From Opisthorchis felineus (Eukaryota > Platyhelminthes > Trematoda > Opisthorchiida > Opisthorchiidae): a stretch of 64,000 nucleotides of DNA. The notes beneath the pieces were generated by a model, which was given only the letters and a program-made list of their open reading frames with translations, was not told the origin of the DNA and did no database searches. The stretch covers positions 62,001-126,000 of the forward strand of contig SJOL01003706.1 of the NCBI GenBank assembly GCA_004794785.1, in the 5' to 3' direction. Both the position numbers and the translations under genes were made by a program. Position 1 is the stretch's first letter. Every line of letters begins with the position of its first letter. Positions 13,166 to 25,086 of the stretch are shown piece after piece.

Positions 13166-14569
13166 AAATAAGTGTATTTCGTCACTTGAAATACTGTCCA
13201 GTTTTAATATTCACTTCTGAACCTGACAGATAACTCCAAAGTTTTCTGATGCACTGTCAGCGGCTGACATATCTAGGGCGTTAGGAACTAGGCGTAATAT
13301 GTAAGCAGATTCCAGGCCACAAAGTTACCAACCCAGTACGTGGTAAGATCATAGAATACTACCATGCCTTTCAGCAACACAGCTATCTCTGTGAACAGCA
13401 TGATATCAGTATGCGGATGAACACTATGTTGACGTTCGGTGGTCAAATCCGTTGCTGGTTTACCGTTTTGTCACTAGATCATTGTACGTGGAAGCTGCAC
13501 TTGAGAGGATGCACTTAGTGCATTCCACCATCCGTTTTGATCAATAAGTGAGTTAACAGCGATTCGTTAGTTGACCTAAAAGTTCAGAGGGAAATGACTA
13601 CCGTGATACCATGCGTTGTAACGACTGACGGTTCACATAGCATATGAGCAAATGGCTTCCTAGGGTCATTCTTTTTATCTTGAACTTCTGAAAGCCTCCC
13701 ATTTTGATGCCGTTCCGCCCAACGCAAACCTCGCACACCTTTCGGTAGTCGAACAAGCAAACTGGATGTGGTCGGTCGCATTATTGTGTGGTGGTAAGAG
13801 GACTATGTAAAACAGACATTCACGACCACATGATGCCACCAGGGAAGTGTGGGAAGCGGGTATCAGAACCAGGTGAGGATTTCCCCCCATGTCGCGGCGA
13901 ATGTTGTTGGGTCAATACGAGCCGACCATACCGAATGCAATGAACTCCCAACAACCGAATCGGATAGAGAAAGGCTAAAGCCGATTTTGAAGCATCATCA
14001 AGGTATTGTGATGCGTCTTAACAGTTATTTGTGATCTAGAACCTAGGAATAGCAGGATCATCTAGCCAGAGGACTTCCCAACCACCAGGAACAGTTTCAA
14101 GTTTCAGGAAATTTCACCATTCAATTCACCTTAAATACGACACTCCCTATGTCAGGTCATCGACCCAACTTTTCCTTAATGACTTATTGTAGGAAGATAA
14201 TACTTTATTAAACGAATTTCAAGGAAAGGTAGATGTTAAACGTAGTAATTTGCTGCTTATCGAGAGGCACTCGAAGCCCCTGGGAAACTAGTCATGTGCA
14301 CTTTTCCGTATCCTATTTCGAGAATTCTCTAATCTCGACGCCCTTCATTGTGGCACCCAACAGATGGATACATAAGACTACTGTTCATATTGATGTGGAT
14401 TAATTTATGCGTTGTGAACCAACCATTCGCTTCAGAAGGGCTTGGTAATGTGGTAACCATTGGCTTCAATCGGCTTACTGAAGACCATCCTTCATCCATT
14501 CGCCAGTGAAAAAATAACTAGAAGCGGAATAATCCAAATTCGGATAGTGAGCTCTACCTTCTTGGTGTT
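13166..14569. other. Unassigned non-coding stretch
   Basis: Nothing recognised on either strand up to the GATA microsatellite. Confidence 0.45.
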
Positions 14570-14586
14570 GATAGATAGATAGATAA

Positions 14587-14665
<79 letters not shown>
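14570..14665. repeat. (GATA)n microsatellite
   Basis: About 24 tandem GATA units with a single interruption near 14584 (AGATAAATAG). On the minus strand it reads as an endless YLSI peptide, which is an artefact. Long uninterrupted tetranucleotide runs are usually length-polymorphic between individuals. Confidence 0.98.
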
Positions 14666-17600
14666 CATATATACCAGATAACGAGCAAGGCGACACACAT
14701 GAACGTTAGTAGTTAAAAAGGCGTCTGTGTCCTACACTAAGATCCTCCTTGATCCGTAGCATCTGTCGAATTTAGCTGTTAACAGCTGACAAGCAGTTAA
14801 TCTGGAACTCTTTCGGAGTCAAAGTTGACTTGAAAACGTCTGAAAGCACGGATGTGGTTGTTGAATTGCCTTCAGCGAACCTCATTTACGTGAAGACCTG
14901 TCGAAACTCACTGTTAAGTTGTTAAAACAGTCCGCTCTTAGAAAAGTATCAGAAACAATTAAGGATTAAGGGAAATCGGGCACTGTGAACATGCTTGCAC
15001 TGTTGTACGAGCCCACACAACAACCCGTTTTTCCGAAGGAGCGCCTTCTGCTCTTAATGGAGGCTTGCCCACCGGTTGTTACCTCACATTCGTATGAAGT
15101 TGAAGGGATAACGTGTGCAGTGTACGATTTTCGTATAAGTAGAACGAAAAGTTCCAATTTCGCAATTGTTTTCTTTGCACGCGATTTTCCTGAGAGCATG
15201 CGCGTTGCTGAATTCTTTGTATCCTACGGTATTTTATAAAATTCATTCGAGTTGTCGCTCACACTACAAACACCGGGGATATACTCGGAGTGTTTATAAT
15301 AGGATAACTGGAGTTGATTTTGTCCTGATTCGGTATGTTAGACTTCAAACTTACACAGGAGAACAAAAGAATCCAAATTACAGTATTGTTTCATGACATC
15401 AATATCCCCCATTACTGTACCTTCGCCGACTGTCACTCGCGAACCTTCATAGGACTTTGCAACTTCTACCCGGTACCAGATCAAACAGCTTCACTCGAAT
15501 CGACACACCGTATTCATCCGTGGTTTTATCGTTGGCGGAGACTGCAGCTTAGACCGTAAGAGGAATCACTCATTGTTCTGATCTAGTGGATGGACAAGAG
15601 AGTGATATTCGTTTATAACACCTGATGTGAGTTTGATACAACTATTCAGAGAGCATACTAGTCTGTTGAAAGTTCATCACTAATCCACCTGATAATAAGC
15701 GTTACTGCAGTGTTCTAAATCCAGTTATAGCTCACAAGACCACTCACATCGTTATTCTGATCCATCATGCAACTTTGAAAATGTTACATTTCTTATCTGA
15801 CAGAATTATTCCTGATAGACTGGAGGACTGGTACACTTGGATATTCTGTTTTTCTGGGCTCAAACACGTGGCACCGATTGCAGGCCAAATGATCCACTTT
15901 ATGCTCTGTGGAAACAGCCTAGGGTTTCTGATTAGCACTGGCCTCAAACTGGCACGTTGTTTTTGTCTGTCCTAGGAAACTAAATTCCCTAACCGTTGGA
16001 GAGTGGTTTAATGTGAACAGCAAATAAGCACCAAACTCTGAAATACTTCCTAAACGGGCGGCATTCGATATTAAATTTTGAGTAATAGAATCTTTTGGTA
16101 CGTCTGACAAGGAGAAACGTTTGACACTCTTTAATTTTCCCAGTAAATGGTATATGCCCTCTGGGGAGAACATTATCGGGAGAAACCACCAGTGGGAGGT
16201 AACTTTAGTTGTTCCTTCAAAGCGGCCATCAGAAGTAAACTTCCGTCTGCTACACTGTAGGAGAAACCACTTCCGGTAGGTCTTATGGAGTGAGCTGTAG
16301 ATGGCGGACAGAGTTACGGTTGCGTCCTATTTTCAGAGAGATTGATCGTTAGTAAAGAATATTTCTGATGAACCTCCGAGTGGAAAAGTACGGTAAGGTT
16401 ATACCCCTTGAGTGATTTTCTGCGGAGACTCACCAAACGTGGTTTCGTTCCATAAGTGGTCCCCTCTGGAGGGAACTGGACAGTAAGAAAAGACCACCTC
16501 CAATCTGCCTCATGAAGGGCCCGCCTCCACGGAGTGAGGGGTCACAGTAATCGTTTGCCACCGTTAGAAACACCCCCCAAACACTTATGGGAATAATTGT
16601 GTCCTTGTGCCATTGGTCACAATACATGAAAGCCGAGAGGACAAATTTCGCACCCTTATCTCTGTTGGCAGGGAATTTTAGGCCTTATGAAAACTTAGAG
16701 TAGTCTTTTTGTAAGTTATGACCTGCCCTCTCAGGACATATCATTTTCAAGTCAGGTTCCATGGGGCTGGAGAGAATTCCTTCTAAGTAACGGGAGTTGT
16801 CCCCTTAATGAGGGTGACCAATGTATTTCGCTTTATTGAGCATCTGGTTTTCCACAACTATTTTCAGGTAAATTGGATGTATATGCCAGATAGCACCGTT
16901 CACAAAGCTATAAGTAAACCTTTCTTTGGTCTAATCGGGCTCATGTGAACAGACAATGAAGCAAAGTCACAACACGATAGTGAATTGGTTTATCGATCTG
17001 AGGCTATTCTTACCGAATAGCAGACAGGCAGTGAGGTGTTCTGGAGTGCTTTTTGCACACTTTTCCGCCGCAATTCACTGCGTGCGACAACCGTCACCTT
17101 TTTGGATCACTGAAAAGCAGTGTACGGTGGTCACAAGTCTGTTAAAACCACAGCTTCTGAAACAGACGTCCATAAGATTCTTTGAGCACAAATCCGCTCC
17201 ACCCAGTAGATGAATTATATCTGACTTAAAGTGTAATTCCTGTGACCCGTGAATCACGTACAAGAATTCAGTCAAAGAAGTGATTCCGTGAAATGCGAGG
17301 ACTTCTAAAAACGTTATCCTGAAATGGTAACCCACAAAGGTTCGAGAATCATTAAAGTCATATGCTTCGGAGAAAAGCCCACGCATCTGGGCTGTAAGCA
17401 CTTAGACGGTATCACTAAAATCGGTGGAAACGTTCGTGCTAATCCGACATTCGTATTTTTTTCTTAGAGTCCAGTAGCCTTTATTAGGATCCCAGTCGTA
17501 GGCGTAGCTGATCAAAATCAGCACAGATAAAACGAGAAGAGAGACTGCCGGCGAATTTCCTGACAGCGTGACTTTCAAGTAAGGCAAAAATTTGTTACTG

Positions 17601-19139
17601 TTTCTTACTGGCGGTAATATGGTATGGCGGTATTATGGTGATTTAGCTGGCAACCGTAGCGCCGCGGTAATCTGACATGCATCTGGTGTGCCCAAACTGA
17701 AAGGGATTTTGAACTCACATTGCTATAGCCATGAGTGGGAACACTGGAACTCATCACAACTCGCAAATGCAACTTTCGAATGGTACCGGACAGCCAAGAC
17801 GTCTGTCTCACCTTGATTAAAAACGATTATGGGGACAGAATGTACAAGTTCATAAGGTCAGAGCAACTTCGAAAGAAACAGAGGTCCACAACCGACTGAA
17901 TGGTCTGTGAGTATTGATCTAACCTAGTGTGTATTAATTCCCATGAGCAAGGAATACCCACCCCTGGTTTCAGCCTACCCTGGTCTCCACTAGAGCATTA
18001 CCAAGCACAGTCACTCTCAAAAACCGTATGACCTTGTGAATGTCTTCCTATAGGACATCAGTCAGTCGAAAATGTTTTAGCTGAAGCAGATCCAACCCCT
18101 TCATCACAAGAATTTGAAATCCTAGGCTTTACCTCCGTGGAGAACCGAGGACGGGCGGCTGAAAACGCCGCTGAAGTTAGCTACTACGTTTTGATAAGTA
18201 GTTAGAATTTCGGAACGGTCTGTTTGCGAACATGATGTGAAGTGGCGGATCGGATTAGCTGTCTGTTGCATCTATCGAATGAAAACAAGCCCAGTTGTTG
18301 CAACCTATTCTGGAATGCTTCGCCGCGACTTCATTTATATTAATTCCCCTATGTCATCCCCTATCATCCCCCACCTGTTGACAGTGCAACAAAAATCAGA
18401 ATTTTTGACGCTCCAAAAGTGCAGAATCGGACGAGAACACCTGCACTCAGCTAGAGTGAAGCTTCGGTTTTTATTTTTTTACTCCATGTTCTACATATAA
18501 CGATTCTACAAAATATCACATACAGACTGGATAATGGAGCAAAATGTGATGAAACCTTTAATGTCTCCAGTATCTTCATATTTCGCTCTATGTAATAGAT
18601 CAAATTACACAGACCCCCTCGTCACTCAGCAAAACGAATCACTAATTGGCCATTTCGGTGAAAAAAAATTGTACGCCTTGACTATTTCCCAAGATAACTG
18701 CTAACTATCACTTGAATCTAGTGGACAGCGTTTTAGTTGTTCTGAAACATGCCCAAACTGTCTACTGAATGACATATAGTAGCTGTCATGTTTTCTATGA
18801 AACTGATAACTTTGTTCCTAAGGTATGGTTGAGCCCAACTGACGGTCAACTCTGAGAGTGCACTCAACATGACCGTCTGACTCATGCTGTCAAGATCCCT
18901 TACAGCTCGCCCGGAAGTTCCCCTTTCTTCAAATGCCACGGCGGCATCTGTCTGTCTGCCGCCATGTCCTGGCTACACATGGCAGCCCATTGAGGGTCGT
19001 GAACCTTTCGGTTGTAGAGTTTGGGTTGGTTTCGTCAATTTAGTCTGTACGTTCGCACTCGCTGCTTAGTTGGCTCACGTGGTTTGTCTATAACGCACTC
19101 ACTAGATGAACCTATAGTCAGTGCCTTTTGTATCGCCTG

Positions 19140-19340
19140 CCTCACTTGAGCTCCTGTCAATCGCGCGCCACACATTGGTGCACACGTGGGCTTGTCCGCG
19201 GGGAAGCATGGTGCGCGAACCGGGAAACCGGGGCAAACCGCTTGCTGCTCGGGGTTTGTGTAGGCGCACAACGCGCGTAGCTAGATCTGCCAGAGCTCGC
19301 TAGCATCCGGACGGCTGGATCAAAGACATCAGACCACAAT
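19140..19340. other. CpG-rich patch
   Basis: A cluster of CG dinucleotides (GCGCGC, CCGCGG, GCGCGAACCGG, CGCGCG) in otherwise CpG-ordinary DNA. The minus strand is open for 79 codons across it (19035-19271) from a TTG, with several cysteines and prolines but no motif I recognise. It may be a transposon promoter or coding relic, or an unmethylated CpG-rich element. There is no supporting gene next to it. Confidence 0.35.
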
Positions 19341-20315
19341 ATGGTGAGACACACAAAACATAGTTCACATGCTTTGAATGAGGTGAAGTTCGCATAGTAT
19401 GCTCTTAGTTATGATACAATCTTGGTGGACGATGATAACCAAAAGAGGTGTTAACGGTTCCTATACGTAGTGGCACCACTCTAGGGACAGTCTTCGAATC
19501 TACAATGAACGGCTGTCATAAATTTAGATAAATTCGTGGCGCACATCTGGGTTACCATAATCATCCGAAATGCGCTCACGACAACCTTAGGTCCCGAGAT
19601 ACCGCTTAGCTCTCAACGGCGCAAAATAAACCATCTGGGTTGCTTATCTGGCTTGATTTCCGATAAGCATCTGTGTGCTCTTAGTTCAGGTACTGAGGAT
19701 CCTAAAATTCATCTCAAGAGAGACAGGCGCAATTAGACCGTACTGACTGTATCAGGATGTTGCGACGCACCTCTGCAATCAAATCGAGTGACTATCTACA
19801 GTTCATTTGACCACCTGATTCAGAAGGAATGGTATAAACAGTCTAAAAGACAGCAACACCATCATTGCCCCATATTTCTGAGAACGAATGTGGGGCTTTG
19901 GGAGGTATTACCGTCCAGAAATTGATTGTAACCAAAAGAGGCGGTGTTCTACTGATAACGTGAATTGTTACTATTCCGGTCCCTAAAAGCAATAAACAAA
20001 GCAGTAGTGCCATGGATGGAAGAACTGTGATAAAGCACTGAAACATAATCATATTGGCGGACGAAATCAGCATCTCGATGTTAAATTAGGTGTTTCTGTT
20101 CGCTGTTAGGCAGCTGACCAAGGACTTAGAGGAGCCTTGCGGATATTTGCCCATTGGGCCTATACCCCTGGGTTTATATCGGACGCAGGCTCAGCAGCAT
20201 CTCATGTTGCATATAAAGCACTTGCACGTATGGTCAACTATTGCAACCCTCTCCTAGATAACAAAAAACGTTTTTGCGTCAAACACTTACGAAGAGAGTG
20301 AGTAAAATGGGGGCC

Positions 20316-20333
20316 AGGGCCCCATGGGGCCCT
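20316..20333. repeat. Perfect 18-bp palindrome
   Basis: AGGGCCCCATGGGGCCCT is its own reverse complement. It is unusually G+C-rich for the surroundings. It is not flanked by any recognised gene or element. Confidence 0.9.
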
Positions 20334-21341
20334 CAAGTCGGTTTCAAATTCAGCAGAGGCTGTTTTGCAGGGGCGTACGTGGGCCTTCATACCGGGGTGC
20401 AAGAATCCAATTAGATTGACAAGATGAACTTCGGGAGAAAGACACATACCACCACTCTGTTAGTAAGTCAGGGACCTCGGTGAGATCTACGCACGTACAG
20501 AGGTTGTCCTCATTCTTCTTGCACCTGATGCACCGCAAAAACAGGGAAATCGTGCTGCATCTTTGACAGTATTTTCACTGTTTAGGATAGATTGTGTGCC
20601 AAAGATTGTCCGCTCTCTGTTGAATTCTTTTCTGACAAACTCAGACCTGAAAGTGAAGTTATTCCGTGCCGAAAAGCCAAGAATCATCACTATTGCGCAT
20701 CACACCGAGCCCTAGGAAGACAGGAAACTGCGATATTCCGGTTAGTGGTTGAACATTATGCGTTTCTTCTTAAACCATTGCACATTTTAGGAATCTTTCA
20801 ATTCGGGTAGGACCTTTCCGGTCTCCGGATTGTGCCAACCAAAGAAGCATCTATCTTCCATTGAAGCTGAACATACTGAAGCACGAACACATCCGTAAGC
20901 AATCGATCTTCGGCAGAATCCATGGAATTTTGCAGAGCAGTCATTGACATTCGAAATTCCGCTTTAATGAGAGAGAACCTTAAAACAACACATGGCCTGT
21001 GGATTGATCAGAAAAGCTGCATGGTAATCTGATGACATGGAAGCATGTTGGGGAGTATCAAGGGTACATGCCTCGTGTGAGGTTGAACAAGGTAAACCAG
21101 TATTTACTTTTATTGATAGTTTGAGAGTTACGAAAGTGTCAGTCAGGACTTTCGTCTTGTAGGTCAGGGTTAATCGATGCAGCAAAGCCTAGAAGCACTG
21201 TACAGCTGCATCATCCTTATTTAAAATCATAAGCAGAGCTATCATGTTATGAATGTCTTTCTCGAGAATACTTAGCACTCAATTTTAAGGAAATGAACAA
21301 TCAGTCTTTTGACCGGTAAAGCTCCTGACAGATGATGCTAT

Positions 21342-21460
21342 TTGTCAGGAAGGTCAGATTCCTGAAAACAATCCCAGAATGCCAAAAACCTACTGAGATC
21401 CTCAACCCCCACCAAAATCGCATTAGGGAAGCCGCCAAGCATCCGGGCCAGAAGAGCCAG
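21342..21460 (+). repeat. Leader segment shared with 49876-49990 (gypsy-associated)
   Basis: Begins TTTGTCAGGAAGGTCAGATT and stays alignable with 49876-49990 through CCACCAAAATC and the GCATCCGGGCCAG / GTATCCAGGTCAG block. It lies about 230 bp upstream of the gag relic, so it is plausibly the 5' untranslated part of the same LTR retrotransposon. No LTR terminus or primer-binding site was identified. Confidence 0.5.
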
Positions 21461-21691
21461 CTGCCGACAGGACGCAGTCAATCGGTTCAGCAAGGACCAA
21501 CGATGATGACTGTTCACCTAACGCCGATCGGACGGCCTGGATTCAAGGTCAAAAGTGCTCCCTGAATACCGCAATGTCCATTGTAATTTTTTCAGTGGTT
21601 GTGTTCGTTGTTGGCGAGTCTTTTTCGGCTCTAAGCCACTGGAGAGGGGACAGCATTTCGTTACAACAGATTTGTGACCCTCGAATCCAGT

Positions 21692-22910
21692 ATGACAATA
21701 ACTGCTGAAGCGTTGAAGGGAATTCTGCTGCAACAACAAAATCAGCCTGAAGCATCAGAATTGCGAATGATAGAAACTTTGAACCAGCAACTTACAATTC
21801 CACCACTGAATTCCGCCCCAGGTGCAAGTTCCGTCGACCCGATCGCCAACAATATCATGGAGTTTCATTATGAGCCTGATGATGGTCTACCCTTCGATTA
21901 GCGGTTCAAACGTTACAAAGATATATTCAAAGGCGAACTGAAGCACAAGGATGATGCCTAGCGAGTGCGCTTATTGCTCGGAAAACTTGGCACAACGGAA
22001 CGCACACGTCATTCGAACTTTATTCTGCCGAAGAATACACGATACGTCAGCTTTGGCGAAACAGTGCAGCAACTCTCAACAGTTTTCGGTGAGCGTTCGT
22101 CTTTGTTTAATATTCACTGTCAATATATGAAACTAGCGAAAAAGGAGTCTGAAGTTTATGCCGGTATAGTCAGTCTTGAATGTTAATTCAAATTATCTAC
22201 CATGATGGAACACTAATTCAAGTGTCCAGTTTTCATATGCGGTCTTCAGTCACATTCAGAAATTAATGTCAGAACAAGGCCGTTGAACAAGTTTGAACAA
22301 TCTCCCGAAATAACGCTACAAACCATTACTTACTAGTGCCAGTGTCTCCTGTATCTCAAACACGACACGGTCATGTTAGAGAGACCATTACCAGCCCTGC
22401 TTTCATTATTGCTAAGACGACTTAGGGACTTCAAAGAATTCGGAGGGAACAGAGCCCTCATCGGCATTCCGGCAGTGCGGCGCATGCCATTGCGCGCGAT
22501 TGTGTCCTCATAAAAAGCACGTGTTCAGTATGCAATCAACGTGGACCCAAAGATAGTTAGTGCCCGACACGGAAACCTAGTCGAACACTCAGCCAAAACC
22601 GGAGTTCACGAAGCAGACGGAGGCAGTCAGAACCTCGGTTAACGCCGCACCTGCCTCTCATAATAACCAGGTCAATACTCGTCGGAAGTACGTCACCATC
22701 AGATCAAACGCAAGCGCAATTCGATTGCAGCTCCATACGGCTTCCGATATTACGACTGTTTCCCGTTGAACCTGGACGATCATTGGATCACCGAAATACA
22801 GACCGACGGTGAACACCGCTAAAAATGTATTAGGAGGTAAGCTGTATTTGCTTGGTGAATTTGACTGTGAAGTGGACATAGCAGACAATCGTGATCACGG
22901 TATTGTCAAG
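21692..22910 (+). mobile_element. Ty3/gypsy retrotransposon relic: gag and aspartic protease
   Basis: The ATG at 21692 opens a gag frame with a glutamine-rich start, then FHYEPDDGLPFD, RVRLLLGKLGTTERTRHSNF, ILPKNTRYVSFGETVQQLS and FGERSSLFNIHCQYMKLAKK. This is the conserved capsid region of gypsy elements common in flukes. Two in-frame TAG codons (21899, 21958) break it, the first where a tryptophan is usual. Near 22480-22525 a damaged zinc knuckle reads CGACHCARLCPHKKH; its first cysteine is lost. At about 22716-22760 the protease active-site segment reads RLQLHTASDIT where DTASD is expected: the catalytic aspartate is a histidine (codon at about 22734). Later frames (GGKLYLLGEFDCEV) fit the rest of the protease. 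The copy is dead; polymerase, RNase H and integrase do not follow. Confidence 0.85.
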
Positions 22911-23149
22911 CTTGCCGCTTGTGAGTTTAACGGAATGGTTTGAATATTTCAGCATTGCCGATCAACAGCTTGTGCACATTTAATCCAAAAGGATAGAAAC
23001 AAACGTTCCTGTCTGGAAGCCGTGTGCTTTTGACAGACTATCTCCCTAGGCACCGAAACTGGACTGTTCGAGTCGTCCTCAAAAGAATCGGTCATTTGAT
23101 CTGTAGCGTCCGGGTAGGATCATCAATATAAAAACGGCATGTTAATCAG

Positions 23150-23405
23150 CTACGTCCAACTGGGTTCCCGGTCCAAAGGCAAATGACAGTTATCTGCACT
23201 CAACCTGTTGCTTGAAGCCTTCGATCCTCCAGGGCCTGCCCCAATAGCCAATGCTCCACCTGTACCGCCCACGACGGCCCCATTGCTGCAACCAAGACGC
23301 TGTACCGATCGCGTCAAAAAACTGGTGGAAACTTTTCAACTTGACCGGCGCCGACTATTCTACGTTCAAAGGCCAAAAGGGGAGTTAGCTGGTCAGAACA
23401 GTTAA
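23150..23405 (+). mobile_element. Probable C-terminal tail of gypsy pol
   Basis: A 66-codon frame (23208-23405) is proline-rich (PPGPAPIANAPPVPPTTAP), followed by an arginine-rich stretch (LQPRRCTDRVKKLVETFQLD) and a stop. It resembles the low-complexity end of fluke gypsy polyproteins, after integrase, and sits in the same orientation right after the gag-protease relic. If so, an internal deletion of about 3 kb removed reverse transcriptase, RNase H and integrase. Assignment is by position and character, not by a domain. Confidence 0.4.
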
Positions 23406-24706
23406 TCACAACAGTATATATGCTAGGATTTTTTTAGACCCCCATTGACTGACCATTTGTTATTTATTTTCCGTTTGTGGCTAGATTGTCCCTCTCACTG
23501 TGATGCTTCCCTCGACTGTTGAACATAACGAGTGCTGTAATACGCTGGTGAGAAGTTTGTGCACTTTTTTGGACGAAAACTACAAATAAGGTTGCTGAGA
23601 ACTCTTTGACGGCCAATGATCGGGACTCGTCAGTTAGGAGCAGTTCCCGAGATTCCGTCAATTTTATGTTGTACTTGAGGCCAAATTGTACGGAATCGGC
23701 GAAATGCGGGGGACTCAACTGAATCCCAGCTGAATCTCCCGTTGAAACCGGATTGGTGCGCCGGTGTATTTCGCGAAGTTGGCACACACTTTATTGACCA
23801 GGGGGATACAAAAGTTTAGTCATGGTAAATCCCTTCTTTTCTGAATCCATGTCTCTCCATTACAGCTGCTCAGACGTGCTTCTTCATCCGAGTACAATGT
23901 TGTTTCACTCTTTGTGACACAACTGTATTGCAAAACCTGTGGTAAATAGCTTCACAAAGCTTTTATAAATTCCCCTGCTTCAACTATTGGGCTTCTCCAG
24001 GCATCGCGCCACTGCATGACCGGTGTCGCGATGGGCCTCATAGAATAAGTATTTTGGCGTACACTTAGATTAGCTTTTACGGGATGATGATGTAATTCAA
24101 CATATACCTTTTTTATTTCCTCAGTGCGGCGCAAGGTAGGCGCTTTTTCAGCGCCGAACGATGTAGTTGTGAGGTCAGTTTCTCAGATGAACAGATCTGA
24201 AATAGACGTGGGCGGTCCAAATTTCGAAGTGTCGGACTGCCAACCTATACATCTATCTATCAGGGACATTTTGGGAGATTCGAATCCGACGCTTCCAAAA
24301 ATACAATAAACGAATGGCCTGATTGATGTCGACAATTTTTTAAGCAAAGCTTAAAGGTGAGATATCTTGGGGCATGCGCACTGATAACAAGTGACCAGAC
24401 TTTTCGTTGGAAAAGACGAATTCATGGGCTCATAAGTATGTCTTTAGAAAGCTTCTTTGAGCCACTACGGACTAACTTACACAGATCTGGACGCACCAGT
24501 GTGACTGCAGCCATCGTTCGTACAGTGATTTGGCCGAAGGTGATCGGTCTGGTGAGCATATCAGCTCACCAGGCCTGAAGGATTGACAAGGTACAGTTCT
24601 GTTAAAAAAATTCCTCACTGTCTTAACTCACCTAAGTGATATAAACGTGTTGTACGCACTTTGGACGAAACGGACTCTGTAAAAATGAAGGAAATACATA
24701 ATGCGT
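23406..24706. other. Unassigned stretch downstream of gypsy relic
   Basis: A minus-strand frame of 107 codons (23464-23787) reads through DSAGIQLSPPHFADSV but has no domain I recognise. It includes CAGCTGAATCTCCCGTTGAA near 23728, close to a block of the dispersed repeat at 4.9 kb. No LTR could be delimited. Confidence 0.4.
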
Positions 24707-25086
24707 AGGGCATAAAAGGTCACAAGAACCGCTAGATTTGCACTGTTCAGAGTCCGTTGTGGGACAGCAGACAGCAGGGAGGCAGTCACATGATAATTGT
24801 CGCCTGGGACATTGACCGATTGGATGGTGAGCCGGTACACCAGCCATCCCTAGGAAATTCAACGGTACTGACCTCACTAAGACCCCACTAACTGTTCAGG
24901 GCATAAAAGGTCACAAGAACCCCTAGATTTGCACTGTTCAGAGTCCGTTGTGGGACAGCAGACAGCAGGGAGGCAGTCACATGATAATTGTCGCCTGGGA
25001 CATTGACCGATTGGATGGTGAGCCGGTACACCAGCCATCCCTAGGAAATTCAACGGTACTGACCTCACTAAGACCCCACTAACTGT
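24707..25086. repeat. Near-perfect tandem duplication, period 191 bp
   Basis: Copy 1 (24707-24895) and copy 2 (24898-25086) both run from AGGGCATAAAAGGTCACAAG to the end at ACCCCACTAACTGT, and I see a single substitution (GAACCGCTAG against GAACCCCTAG). Two bases (TC) lie between them. The unit has no recognisable domain. Because the rest of the window is strongly diverged, this is either a very recent duplication or an assembly artefact. The duplication also creates a 131-codon minus-strand frame (24877-25272) that repeats the same peptide as the frame next to it. Confidence 0.95.

Larger units (their letters stand above)
14666..21341. other. Long unassigned stretch
   Basis: Nearly 7 kb without a supported gene. 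The longest frames are 108 codons (17075-17401, minus) and about 85 codons (14985-15239 plus, 15919-16173 minus), none with a domain I recognise. Two local features stand out and are listed separately: a CpG-rich patch at 19140-19340 and an 18-bp palindrome at 20316. Segment 16140-16640 is rich in G/C runs and could be an old transposon end, but no partner was found in the window. Confidence 0.45.

Noticed and set aside
14475..14698. Two overlapping minus-strand frames of 73 and 68 codons rich in YLSI
   Set aside because: They are translations of the GATA microsatellite, not genes.
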